A stretch of DNA of 64,000 nucleotides from JANPPS01 sp965246925 (GTDB lineage Bacteria; Pseudomonadota; Alphaproteobacteria; Acetobacterales; Acetobacteraceae): the NCBI GenBank assembly GCA_965246925.1, contig OZ251994.1, positions 868,001 through 932,000 on the forward strand. The letters run 5' to 3'. A program made the translations under genes and the position numbers. Below, one piece after another: positions 33,767 through 42,137 of this stretch (position 1 is its first letter; each line of letters begins with the position of its first letter). The notes beneath the pieces were generated by a model. That model did not search any database. It was not told the DNA's origin and worked only from the letters and a program-made list of their open reading frames with translations.

Positions 33767-35244
33767 GGCCGGTGCGGCGTGGCTGACAGGGGCGGGAAAC
33801 TCAAGCGGGCGGGGGTGTCGGGGTCATCGAAGGCGTAATCACCGGTGACGGGGTCGCGGAAGCCGGGGTCGGCGTAGATAGGGCTTTGGTCCTGGACATC
33901 TGGCCCGCCAGCACTTTGCGGCGCACGGGCGTGATGGAACACGTTACCTGTCACCAGCGGCTGCCCGCCATCGAGATTGACGAACAGCTTGGGCGCATCG
34001 CCTGACGTCAGAATTAGGTTGCCCCTGATCTCGTTGCCTTCCTGCCTGTTATTGGGGTTTGTGTCGGCCGGGGCTGCCTGGAACAGCACGGCCGAGGCCT
34101 GGCTGTCCCCGAGATCGAGCAGGTTGTGCCAAACCGTGTTGTGACTTCCACCATGGATCTGCACCGCGTCCGAGCCAGCGTGGCGGACGACATTGCCGGT
34201 CACCCGCACCCCGCTCATGGAGTCATCCAGGTAAATGCCTACGCTGTGCCGGTCCGGAGCTCCCGTGGTATCGATCCAGTTATCTTCGACCCGCGTCGCC
34301 GTCTCGAGCTGGCTGCGGCCCAGTAGATAGATCGCGCCGCTGTCTTGGGCCGTGAGGTTGGTCCGCAGCACGGCGTTGCCGATCACGGCGTTACCTAGAT
34401 TGATCGTGGCATCGTCCCAGTTCGCGATGCCGATACCCATGCCGGCCGTCGCGGTGACGCGGTTGCGGATGATCAGGTTGCGGCTTGCGCCATGTAGGAA
34501 GATGCCGCCCCCATGCGTCTCTGGCGCGCCGGCGCCGTCGATCGCGTTGCTATCGATACCGTTGCCATCGCTATCGTCCTTGAGCTCGATGCCGGAAAGG
34601 GCGGAATTCTGGATGGTGTTGTGCTGGACGACCGTGCGCCGGGTATGGCTGAGCAGCATGCCGGTCCCAGCCGAGTCGATCCGGTTATGGGCGATTAGGC
34701 ACTCCTCCGTGTCGTCCAGCCACAATGCGGTGCCGTCCGGGGCGGTTGGGCCGAAGGTCAGGCCGTCGATAGTGACGTCCCGGGTTCGACTAAGCGTCAT
34801 CAACGGACCGGCCGCTACCGGCAAACGCTCCAGCACCGGCGTCTCCCCGCTACAGGCACGGACAGACAGGCCTTCGTTCGACGGGCCGATCAGGACAGTT
34901 TCCGTCAGGGCATATAAGCCGCCGCGCAGGTAGATGGTCCGCCCTATCTCTCCTTCGGATAAAGCCACGGCCCGGGCTAGGCTGGCAACCGGGTGAGCTT
35001 CGGTGCCTTCTTCGTCATCTTGGCCCTGCGGGTCAACGAACAAAACACCCAACCGGCCAGGGATGCCGCAGCTTGGGAGCACGGTCGGGTCAACGCTGGT
35101 TTTAGGTAGCCCAGCCCCAGACGCCTCGAACGCGATCGTCAGGCAGAGGAATGCCTGAATGGCTGCGAGGAGCCTCCAGCGTCCGGAAAAGCTGAATACG
35201 CCGGACGAAAGCTGTTCCAATGTGACCAAGGTGACCCCTGTCAT
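33763..35244 (-). CDS. Secreted parallel beta-helix protein (polysaccharide lyase/hydrolase-like)
   Basis: A 493-residue protein. An N-terminal hydrophobic helix (about 22-42, ending SGAGLP) is a probable signal peptide. Residues 65-470 form a right-handed beta-helix of NosD/pectate-lyase type with repeats such as LIAHNRIDSAGTGMLL and ELKDDSDGNGIDSN. The segment DSGAIYLLGRS...HSVGIYLDD...IHGGSHNT is nearly shared with the protein at 39721, so the two are paralogues. An enzyme that cuts or epimerises the exopolysaccharide is likely but unproven. Confidence 0.75.
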   Translation of the reverse strand: MTGVTLVTLEQLSSGVFSFSGRWRLLAAIQAFLCLTIAFEASGAGLPKTSVDPTVLPSCGIPGRLGVLFVDPQGQDDEEGTEAHPVASLARAVALSEGEIGRTIYLRGGLYALTETVLIGPSNEGLSVRACSGETPVLERLPVAAGPLMTLSRTRDVTIDGLTFGPTAPDGTALWLDDTEECLIAHNRIDSAGTGMLLSHTRRTVVQHNTIQNSALSGIELKDDSDGNGIDSNAIDGAGAPETHGGGIFLHGASRNLIIRNRVTATAGMGIGIANWDDATINLGNAVIGNAVLRTNLTAQDSGAIYLLGRSQLETATRVEDNWIDTTGAPDRHSVGIYLDDSMSGVRVTGNVVRHAGSDAVQIHGGSHNTVWHNLLDLGDSQASAVLFQAAPADTNPNNRQEGNEIRGNLILTSGDAPKLFVNLDGGQPLVTGNVFHHARAPQSAGGPDVQDQSPIYADPGFRDPVTGDYAFDDPDTPARLSFPPLSATPHRP

Positions 35245-35281
35245 CGTTCGAAGTGTAAGAGAATCTTTGCAGGTGGCGGGT

Positions 35282-35299
35282 AGTCACGCGTTTGTGACT
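35282..35299. promoter_or_regulatory. Inverted repeat AGTCAC-N6-GTGACT in the divergent gap
   Basis: Perfect 6-bp arms (35282-35287 and 35294-35299) around 6 bases, 38 bp upstream of the beta-helix start on the minus strand. This 259-bp divergent gap is AT-rich. The site is a possible operator for the beta-helix gene; the LuxR-type protein encoded next door is a candidate binder. Confidence 0.3.
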
Positions 35300-35390
35300 G
35301 GTAAGATCAAAAAATAAGACGGCGCTCGCCACATTCTCGTTGCGCTTTGACACAATCGTGTAAAAAATAGCTACAACACTCGTAACTAAG

Positions 35391-35419
35391 TTGGGATTTT
35401 GCAGAAAACCTGACATAAT
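35391..35419 (+). promoter_or_regulatory. Sigma70-type promoter for the LuxR-type regulator
   Basis: TTGGGA at 35391-35396, a 17-base spacer, and CATAAT at 35414-35419 (five of six bases of TATAAT), about 85 bp before the ATG at 35504. Start of the regulator-wza unit. Confidence 0.55.
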
Positions 35420-35503
35420 GCGGCTAGGGTTAGCATAAATTGTTCGGCTGGTCGGTATGCGACGCGAAACCGCTTCGCACTCTATAGGACGGGATCAAAA
35501 TCG

Positions 35504-36376
35504 ATGCATCATATGGGGCTACAATCAAGCAACATACGGCCGGTGGTTTTCAGCGCGGGCGACATGCTGGAAACGGAGGAACGCCGGGCTGCCGCAGGTG
35601 CGACACGCAAGGTCCTGCTCGTAGTCTCTGGCCGGCTGTTCCGGGATGGCCTCCGCAGCCTTTTGCAAGCTTCGGGCCTCACCGTCGTAGGCCATTGCGA
35701 CACGCTTGAAGAAGCCAGCCCGCTACTCAACCAGGTCGATAAGCCGGACCTGATCATGGTCGACACTAACGCCAGCGCCGCAGACGTGCATGAAATGCGG
35801 TCGCGCCTGCCGGGCTCCCGCTGGATCCTGCTGTCCGACCGCACCGGCCGTCACGATACGCTGACCGGCGCCGGGTTCGACTGGATCCTGTTCCAAGACG
35901 TCTCCGCCGAGATCCTGCACCATGTGATCGAGCTGATGCTGCTTGGCCACTCCCTGCAACAACGGGGAGCGGCCACTCCGGCCGCGGAGCCGGTACGGCT
36001 GAGGCCGGCCGAGCCAGAGCCGGCGCGGCCTGAGCCTGTGAGGCCCACCGCCGCACGCGAGCCGCCTGCGCCCGTTCCGCTTCGCCCCACCAGCATCCTG
36101 CCGCCGCAGGACGTGCCCCGTCAGCGGACGGTGCATCTTTCCGACCGGGAGACCGAAATTCTACAGTGCCTCGTCAATGGTGCGTCTAACAAGGCGATCG
36201 CCCGGGAACTGAACATCGCCGAAGCGACGGTGAAGGTGCATGTGAAGGGGCTGCTGCGAAAAATGCAGCTGCAAAACCGCACACAAGCGGCGATTTGGGC
36301 CGTGAGTAACCCGCTCTCTCCCAAGCTTGCCGCCGCGGAAGATGTTAAACCCGCCGCGGTGCCGGACGAGGGCTAA
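35504..36376 (+). CDS. LuxR-type response regulator with degenerate receiver domain
   Basis: A 290-residue regulator. Receiver-like domain at about 36-145: the usual acidic pair reads Val41-Ser42 (KVLLVVSGRLFRDGL), the phospho-acceptor Asp87 (LIMVDTNAS) remains, and the conserved Lys is Gln131 (ILFQDVS). A Pro/Arg-rich linker at 155-205 leads to a LuxR HTH at about 215-272 (LSDRETEILQCLVNGASNKAIARELN...VKVHVKGLLRKM). Missing Mg-binding residues suggest phosphorylation-independent control. It lies 49 bp before wza, so it probably governs the polysaccharide genes. An ATG at 35513 is an alternative start. Confidence 0.85.
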   Translation: MHHMGLQSSNIRPVVFSAGDMLETEERRAAAGATRKVLLVVSGRLFRDGLRSLLQASGLTVVGHCDTLEEASPLLNQVDKPDLIMVDTNASAADVHEMRSRLPGSRWILLSDRTGRHDTLTGAGFDWILFQDVSAEILHHVIELMLLGHSLQQRGAATPAAEPVRLRPAEPEPARPEPVRPTAAREPPAPVPLRPTSILPPQDVPRQRTVHLSDRETEILQCLVNGASNKAIARELNIAEATVKVHVKGLLRKMQLQNRTQAAIWAVSNPLSPKLAAAEDVKPAAVPDEG

Positions 36377-36425
36377 GCCCTTTCCGGACCAGCCTTTGCG
36401 ACCCCGACGAAGCGTGGAGACAACG

Positions 36426-37634
36426 ATGTCACAGTCGTCAATGGGCCGGCGTGCCCTCTGTTCATCGGCCTTGGGCCTCTCCGCGCTCAGCCTGGCCGGC
36501 TGCAACTCGTTCCTGCCGCAGGATGGGCCTCATCTGGGTGAGGTCATCTCTGGCGCGTCGCTCCGGGTAGGCCAGGCCGGGCCGGAGGCCACGCTCGCCT
36601 ATGGACTCGTGCAGCTCAGTCCAAGCGTGCTGCGCAAGCTGCGCTCGGACGACGAGCCGACGCTGTTTTCCCCCGCCATGCTGGCCGGGGCCGGGGCGAA
36701 AACCGGAAACGGCATCGGCGTCGGCGATTTCGTGGGCGTGACCATCTTCGAAGCCGGCGCGGGCGGGTTGTTCGTGCCCTCCGAGCCCGGTACACGCTCA
36801 GGCAACTTCGTGCAGCTGCCGGCGCAGCAGGTCGACTCGTCCGGTACCATCCTCGTGCCGTTCGCCGGCTCCATCCGTGCGGCCGGGCGGTCGCCGCAGG
36901 CCGTTGCACGGGACATCCAGTCCCGCCTGGCCGATCGCGCGCTGGAGCCGCAGGCCATCGTGACCGTGACCGAGCGGCGGTCCGACTCGATCAACGTGAC
37001 CGGGGATGTGAACAGCTCCACCCATTTCTCGATGGACCCGGGTGGGGAAAAGCTCGCGGGCGCGGTGTCACGGGCGGGCGGGCCGAAGTTTCCGCCCTAT
37101 GAATCGCTCGTGACCGTGCAACGGGGCGGGACCACTGCGAAGGCGTTTCTATCCGAGGTGATGAAGAACCCGGCGCAGAACATCACTCTCCGGCCTGGCG
37201 ATACCGTCTATGTCTCGCGAGTGCAGCGCTACTACCTGGCCCTGGGTGCCGTAGGGCCCGGCGCTTACCTTGGAGTCGTAAACCGCCGCCTGCCGTTTGA
37301 AGACAGCCGGATCACCATGGCCGGCGCCATCGCCAAGGTGGGCGGCCTATCAGATGACCGAGCCAACGCGCGGGCGGTGTTCCTATATAGGTTTGAACTG
37401 CGGTCCACCCTGGCCGAACTCGGCGTCGTCATACCGCCGGGCACGCCGGCGCGGGTGCCTACGGTCTATTACCTCGACCTTTCCGACCCGGCCGGATATT
37501 TTTACGCCAACCAGTTCTCCATGCGCGACGAGGATTTGATTTTCGTCTCGAACGCGCCATCCACCGATGTTGCCAAGTTCCTCGCCCTCATCCTGCCGCT
37601 CGCCTACAGCTCGGCTAATTTCAGGACGTTGTGA
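36426..37634 (+). CDS. Polysaccharide export outer-membrane lipoprotein (Wza-like)
   Basis: A 402-residue lipoprotein: signal peptide with lipobox LSLAGC and Cys26 as lipid anchor, a Poly_export domain at about 95-185 (VGDFVGVTIFEAGAGGLFVP, then GTILVPFAGSIRAAGRS), and SLBB-type segments (SINVTGDVNSSTHFSM, ALGAVGPGAYLGVVN). It forms the outer-membrane channel for the polymer and partners Wzc. The ATG at 36426 has GGAG upstream; a longer frame lacks the signal peptide at its start. Confidence 0.9.
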   Translation: MSQSSMGRRALCSSALGLSALSLAGCNSFLPQDGPHLGEVISGASLRVGQAGPEATLAYGLVQLSPSVLRKLRSDDEPTLFSPAMLAGAGAKTGNGIGVGDFVGVTIFEAGAGGLFVPSEPGTRSGNFVQLPAQQVDSSGTILVPFAGSIRAAGRSPQAVARDIQSRLADRALEPQAIVTVTERRSDSINVTGDVNSSTHFSMDPGGEKLAGAVSRAGGPKFPPYESLVTVQRGGTTAKAFLSEVMKNPAQNITLRPGDTVYVSRVQRYYLALGAVGPGAYLGVVNRRLPFEDSRITMAGAIAKVGGLSDDRANARAVFLYRFELRSTLAELGVVIPPGTPARVPTVYYLDLSDPAGYFYANQFSMRDEDLIFVSNAPSTDVAKFLALILPLAYSSANFRTL

Positions 37635-37641
37635 CTTAGGG

Positions 37642-37669
37642 GGTAATCCCCGCGGGTGCGGGGATTACC
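37642..37669 (+). terminator. Perfect 12-bp hairpin after wza
   Basis: GGTAATCCCCGC (37642-37653), loop GGGT, GCGGGGATTACC (37658-37669), 8 bp after the wza stop. No T run follows, so it is either an unusual terminator, an attenuator or an RNA-stability element before the epimerase gene at 37766. Confidence 0.6.
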
Positions 37670-37765
37670 TCTCGGCTCAACTAACCCGGGCGGCCATGAT
37701 CCCTCTGCACCAGTTTCAACCTGCCATAAACGCGGGATGATCAGGGGGTTACGGAGGGTGACACG

Positions 37766-38866
37766 ATGACCGCCTGGCGCCGCACGACCGCCCCAAACGC
37801 CGCCGACCTCAATGGCTCAGGCCGTTCCCAGACCAGCTCTATCTCGCGTCCGGATGGCCGGACCGCGCTGGTGGCAGGCGCTGGCGGGTTCATTGGCGGG
37901 CATCTCGTCAAGGCGCTCCTGGACCAGGGGCGGACAGTGCGGGCCGTCGACATAAAGCCTATGTCGGATTGGTATCAGACCGATGCTCGTGCCGAGAACA
38001 GGAGCGCCGACCTCTCCCTGTTGCCGGACTGCCACGCCGCAGCGGCGGGTATGGCCCAGGTGTTCAACCTAGCCGCCGATATGGGAGGCATGGGCTTCAT
38101 CGAGACGCACAAGGCGGCATGCATGTTGTCCGTCTTGATCAACACTCACCTGTTGATGGCGGCACGCGATGCGGGCACGTCACGATTTTTCTTTAGCTCT
38201 TCAGCCTGCGTCTATGCGGCTGGGCACCAAACTATGACGGACGTGACCGCGCTCCGCGAACAAGACGCCTACCCGGCCGAGCCCGAGGACGGCTACGGCT
38301 GGGAGAAGCTGTTCAGCGAACGGATGTGCCGGCATTTCACCGAGGATTACGGGATCGAGACCCGGGTTGCACGATACCACAACGTGTATGGCCCGCACGG
38401 CACCTACGATGGCGGGCGCGAAAAGGCGCCGGCCGCCATTTGCCGCAAGGTAGCGCAGGCGAAGCGGACCGGGCGGCACACCATCGATATTTGGGGCGAC
38501 GGCGAGCAAACGCGCAGCTTCATGTACATCGACGACTGCATCGAGGGCACGCTACGGCTGATGGACAGCGACGTGCGTGTGCCGACCAACATCGGCAGTG
38601 CGGAGTTGGTCAGCATCAACCAAATGGTGGACGTCGTCTCCGGCATCGCGGGCGTAAGCCTGTCCCGGACGCACGACCTCAGCGCGCCGCAGGGCGTGCG
38701 TGGGCGTAACAGCGACAATACCTGGGTGCAGCAGGCGCTGGGCTGGGCGCCCTCTATTCTGCTCCGCACCGGGCTATCCCACACCTACCGCTGGATCGAC
38801 GGTGAGCTGGGCGGGCATGGGCGGACGGACGAGCCGGCCTATGCGCACGAAGCCGCGCCGGCCTGA
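37766..38866 (+). CDS. GDP-mannose 3,5-epimerase-like SDR
   Basis: A 366-residue extended SDR. GAGGFIGGHLV Rossmann motif near residue 37; NLAADMGGMGFIETHKA; SSSACVY with the family Cys; YGWEK active site; ARYHNVYGPHGTYDGGREKAP substrate segment. This pattern matches GDP-mannose 3,5-epimerase, which gives GDP-L-galactose and GDP-L-gulose and is best known from plants. GGAGGGTGACACG precedes the ATG. In this locus it should supply an unusual GDP-hexose for the polymer. Confidence 0.82.
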   Translation: MTAWRRTTAPNAADLNGSGRSQTSSISRPDGRTALVAGAGGFIGGHLVKALLDQGRTVRAVDIKPMSDWYQTDARAENRSADLSLLPDCHAAAAGMAQVFNLAADMGGMGFIETHKAACMLSVLINTHLLMAARDAGTSRFFFSSSACVYAAGHQTMTDVTALREQDAYPAEPEDGYGWEKLFSERMCRHFTEDYGIETRVARYHNVYGPHGTYDGGREKAPAAICRKVAQAKRTGRHTIDIWGDGEQTRSFMYIDDCIEGTLRLMDSDVRVPTNIGSAELVSINQMVDVVSGIAGVSLSRTHDLSAPQGVRGRNSDNTWVQQALGWAPSILLRTGLSHTYRWIDGELGGHGRTDEPAYAHEAAPA

Positions 38867-38867
38867 C

Positions 38868-39656
38868 ATGCTGGCCACCGGACCCGCCATGGTACGCGAG
38901 AACGTGCTCGGCGTGGGCGTCAGTGCGATCAACACGCAACAGATGCTGGCGACCGTCGATTCCTGGGTGCGCAGCCGGGCCCGGCACTATGTCTGCGTCA
39001 CCGGCGTGCACGGCGTCATGGAGAGCTGGCGGTCGGAGACGCTGCGGCGCATTCATAACGAGGCTGGGATGGTGACGCCGGACGGGCTGCCGCTGGCGTG
39101 GCTGCTGCGCCTGGGCGGCCATCGTGGTGCGCGGCAGGTTTGCGGGCCGGAGCTGATGCCGGCACTGTTCGTGGCCGGGCAGGCGCGGGGTTGGCGGCAT
39201 TATCTGTATGGCGCGACGCCCGAGACGCTCGCGCGGCTCCGCGCAGGCCTGCTTGCGGCTGCGCCGGGAGCCGAGATCGTGGGCGAGCACGCGCCGCCCT
39301 TCCGCCCCATGACATCGGCAGAGGACGCGGCGGCGGTGGCGGCAATTAACGACGCCCAGCCGGACATCGTCTGGGTCGGCCTCAGTACGCCCAAGCAAGA
39401 GCTTTGGATGGCCGATCACCGGGGATTGCTGGAGGCGCCGGTGCTAATCGGCGTCGGCGCGGCGTTCGACTTCAACGCCGGCCTGAAGCGCCGCGCCCCG
39501 TGGCTGCTGCGGAGCGTGGGCCTGGAATGGGCGTACCGCGCCGCGCAGGAGCCGCGACGGCTCGCTGGGCGCTACCTGCGCAACAACCCGGCCTTCGTCG
39601 GGCTGATCGTGCTACAAAAGATGGGTTTGCTGCATCCGAAGCAGCTCGGCACCTAA
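38868..39656 (+). CDS. WecG/TagA/CpsF-family glycosyltransferase (GT26)
   Basis: A 262-residue GT26 enzyme: AGMVTPDGLPLAWLL near residue 62, IVWVGLSTPKQELWMADHR, and GVGAAFDFNAGLKRRAPWLLR followed by GLEWAYRAAQEPRRLAGRYL. It starts 1 bp after the epimerase stop. It is a paralogue of the GT26 gene at 20813, so the two sit near opposite ends of the locus. A longer in-frame region upstream overlaps the epimerase and is rejected. Confidence 0.9.
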   Translation: MLATGPAMVRENVLGVGVSAINTQQMLATVDSWVRSRARHYVCVTGVHGVMESWRSETLRRIHNEAGMVTPDGLPLAWLLRLGGHRGARQVCGPELMPALFVAGQARGWRHYLYGATPETLARLRAGLLAAAPGAEIVGEHAPPFRPMTSAEDAAAVAAINDAQPDIVWVGLSTPKQELWMADHRGLLEAPVLIGVGAAFDFNAGLKRRAPWLLRSVGLEWAYRAAQEPRRLAGRYLRNNPAFVGLIVLQKMGLLHPKQLGT

Positions 39657-39682
39657 GCAACGAAATATCGGCTGACCGTTTG

Positions 39683-39708
39683 GGTGGGATGCTGCGTCGC
39701 ATCCCACC
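39683..39708. terminator. Bidirectional hairpin between convergent genes
   Basis: GGTGGGATGC (39683-39692), loop TGCGTC, GCATCCCACC (39699-39708) in the 64-bp gap between the GT26 gene and the convergent beta-helix gene. A short TT follows on the plus strand. It probably ends both transcripts. Confidence 0.6.
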
Positions 39709-39720
39709 GTTCAGGTCTGG

Positions 39721-41673
39721 CTAGCCCTTTTGCAGGCCGATCGCCCCGATGTTGATCGCGGCGAAGCCGATGCCGTCTCCGGAGGTCGCGTAGTTGCCGG
39801 CGGAAATGGCAGGGTTGCTATACCGCGCGGAGTAATCGGGAACAGTGTCGAGCGGCGAGCCGGTGGTGCTCCAGTAATCGTTATCATGGACGTAGGGGAT
39901 GCCGCCGCCATAATTGGGGTAGAGCGGGTTACGCGCACCGTATGTCTCACTTTGGATAATATTGCCTGTGACGACGTTGTTCTGCAGCGGATTTGGATTG
40001 TATTGATCGGACGGCTGCGCCTGGAACAGTCCGGCGCTGGCGTTGCCGGTGCCGATGTCGAAGATGTTGCCGCTGAAGGTGTTGTTGCTGCCACCATGAA
40101 TTTCGAACCCGTCCGAGCCGATACCGGTGACGACGTTGGCCGTTGCCGTCACGCCGCTCGTGCCATCATCGAGGTAGATGCCCACGCTGTGTTGCCCAAC
40201 CCGGCCCGTTCCGCTGATATAATTGTTGGTCACGTTCGTCATCGTGTTAGCGTTACTGCGGCCTAGGATGTAGATGGCACCGGAGTCGGTGGACGAAAGG
40301 TCCGAGTTGGTGATGCGGTTATAGGAGATCGTGTTACCGATATTTTGAGTGCCGGCGCTGTATGTGTAGAAGTCTGCCAAGTTGATTGCCGCACCCTGGG
40401 TATTACTGATGACATTGTGGGTGATCTGGTTGGCACCCGCACCATGCAGGTAGAAGGCGCCACCGTAGGTTTCGGGCGCACCGACACCGGTGATGGTATT
40501 GTTGCTGAACACGTTGCTGTTGCTGCCGTCCTTCACCTCGACCGCGCTACCGCTGCTGTTGATGATGCTGTTGCCGGTAAGCGTGTTGTGGCTGGCATCG
40601 TTCTCCAGCAGCACGCCTCCGGCATTGTTGGAGAAGGTGCTGCCGCTGATGCTGATGCCGCTGGACCGGTCGATGATGACGGCAGCGCCTGAGGCGTCTG
40701 CAAACGTCAGGCCGGAGAGGCTGATGTTGGCCCCACCCTGGATGTCGAGCACGTCCTGCTGCCCGCGTGCGTCGAGTACGGCACCGGCGCTTCCTTGGAT
40801 GATGAGGCCGGATCGACCGGCCCCAAGCACGACCCCGGCAGTGGCGAATGTTCCGGCACCGACCGAAATGGTGGTGTTGCTGTTGCTGGCGTTGACCGCC
40901 CGCTGCAGGCTAGCGAACGGATGAGCGCTGCTGCCGTCCGCGCCGTCATTGCCGTTGGTAGCCACGTAGAGGAGTTGCCGGCCCGAGGCTCCTGCCGGCG
41001 GGACCGGGGGGGACTGCGGAACTGGAACCGGCACGGGGACTGGGACGGGCGCGGGCACCGGCAACGGCACGGGCACTGGAACCGGCGCGGGCACGGGTAC
41101 TGGAACGGGGGCCGGCACCGGAACCGGCACGGGGACAGGGACAGGGACTGGCACCGGGGCGGGGACAGGAACCGGGGCGGGCGCTGGCACCGGCGCTGGC
41201 ACCGGCGCTGGCACTGGCACTGGCACTGGCACTGGCACTGGCACTGGCACTGGCACGGGGGCCGGCTTGGATGATTGAGCGGCTTGGGAGCCGCTGAGCA
41301 GATCGCTGCCCGAGAAATCACTGGCTGGCACGGCGAAATTGATTTGTCCGCCGAAATACATCTGGCCCCATTGCGAATAGGTGCCGTTGCTCGAAACGTA
41401 CGTCTCGCCCGGGCTGTAAGCGCTGATCACCTTTCCGCCGATGTCGATGGACTGGACCGTTAGCAGCTGGGCCGATGAGTCATGATTGGGATTGAGGATC
41501 GACACCGTGTGCGGCGCGCTAGCCGCGGTATCGACGGTGAAACTATAACCCTTCGTATTGTTGTCGTTAACGAAGGCAGACCCGTAGGTCACGCCGTCAA
41601 CTTGCAGCACGAGCTCGGGGTAGTCGGTCCCATTGAAGCTCGCGCTAGCGTTCACGGTGATGGCGTATCGCAT
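39721..41673 (-). CDS. Carbohydrate-binding module / Pro-Val linker / parallel beta-helix protein
   Basis: A 650-residue modular protein. Residues 1-120 look like a CBM60/CBM36-type calcium-dependent module (VNASASFNGTDYPELVLQVDG). Residues about 137-225 are a Pro-Val/Pro-Ala repeat linker. Residues 232-650 form a right-handed beta-helix closely similar to the protein at 33763 (shared DSGAIYxLGRS, HSVGIYLDD, IHGGSNNT). There is no N-terminal signal peptide, so export would need type I secretion or another route. A glycan-binding lyase or epimerase acting on the polymer is a reasonable guess. Confidence 0.78.
   Translation of the reverse strand: MRYAITVNASASFNGTDYPELVLQVDGVTYGSAFVNDNNTKGYSFTVDTAASAPHTVSILNPNHDSSAQLLTVQSIDIGGKVISAYSPGETYVSSNGTYSQWGQMYFGGQINFAVPASDFSGSDLLSGSQAAQSSKPAPVPVPVPVPVPVPVPVPAPVPAPVPAPAPVPVPAPVPVPVPVPVPVPVPAPVPVPVPAPVPVPVPLPVPAPVPVPVPVPVPQSPPVPPAGASGRQLLYVATNGNDGADGSSAHPFASLQRAVNASNSNTTISVGAGTFATAGVVLGAGRSGLIIQGSAGAVLDARGQQDVLDIQGGANISLSGLTFADASGAAVIIDRSSGISISGSTFSNNAGGVLLENDASHNTLTGNSIINSSGSAVEVKDGSNSNVFSNNTITGVGAPETYGGAFYLHGAGANQITHNVISNTQGAAINLADFYTYSAGTQNIGNTISYNRITNSDLSSTDSGAIYILGRSNANTMTNVTNNYISGTGRVGQHSVGIYLDDGTSGVTATANVVTGIGSDGFEIHGGSNNTFSGNIFDIGTGNASAGLFQAQPSDQYNPNPLQNNVVTGNIIQSETYGARNPLYPNYGGGIPYVHDNDYWSTTGSPLDTVPDYSARYSNPAISAGNYATSGDGIGFAAINIGAIGLQKG
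40999..41265. repeat. Pro-Val/Pro-Ala coding minisatellite
   Basis: About 267 bp of short in-frame repeats of GGCACTGGC / GGCACCGGC / GGGCGGGCA type, read on the minus strand as Pro-Val and Pro-Ala dipeptides. The stretch nearest 41265 is almost perfect (seven consecutive GGCACT units at about 41211-41252), so length changes by slippage are likely. The code keeps the frame throughout. Confidence 0.85.
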
Positions 41674-42137
41674 ACGGCCGGTCCTTTTCGGGTCGAGAGG
41701 GCGTAGGCTGTGCGGTCAAGCACAGCGCGAGGTTGGTTCAGTGCCAGTTCGGCATCGAATCAAAAAACGCGGTCAAAGTGGATGTCGTCTCAGAACAGTC
41801 TGAGCTAGCCAGAGATCAAACCTATGATGACTTAGAGTGTAGAGAGTAGCATTTGTTAAGTCCTGCCCCTCACCCGTCATAATGCTCAGGCCTATGCTCG
41901 CTTACTCGGAACTGAATACTCCGTCGTCTCTGCACGGTTCCGTGTGTTAACGAGTTAGTGAGGAGTGTCAATCTCGGATTGCCCGTCCGGAGTAGCCCAT
42001 TTTGTTATCAAACGTTCCCCGGTAACGGACCGGCACGACACAAGGTCGCAACGATTCCGGATAGGATGGCTTGCCTTCGGTGGCAGGCGCTTCGTAACGT
42101 GCCGAGAACTTCCGCACCGTTTCAAAAAGGAAAGATC
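41674..42137. other. 464-bp intergenic region between the beta-helix and lytic transglycosylase genes
   Basis: It is less GC-rich than its flanks and should hold two divergent promoters. A motif AGTAGCATTTG at 41845-41855 is shared with the region upstream of the Wzc gene (29816-29826), in the same orientation relative to the genes. I see no RNA gene and no convincing open frame with a ribosome site, apart from an in-frame extension of the next gene from 41958 that lacks a signal-peptide start. Confidence 0.5.

Noticed and set aside
40999..41265. Possible CRISPR-like array
   Set aside because: Repeats are 6-18 bp, contiguous, without spacers, and code in frame for a Pro-Val linker.
39744..41673. 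The beta-helix protein as a phage tail spike
   Set aside because: No phage genes are near and a close paralogue lies in the same polysaccharide locus.
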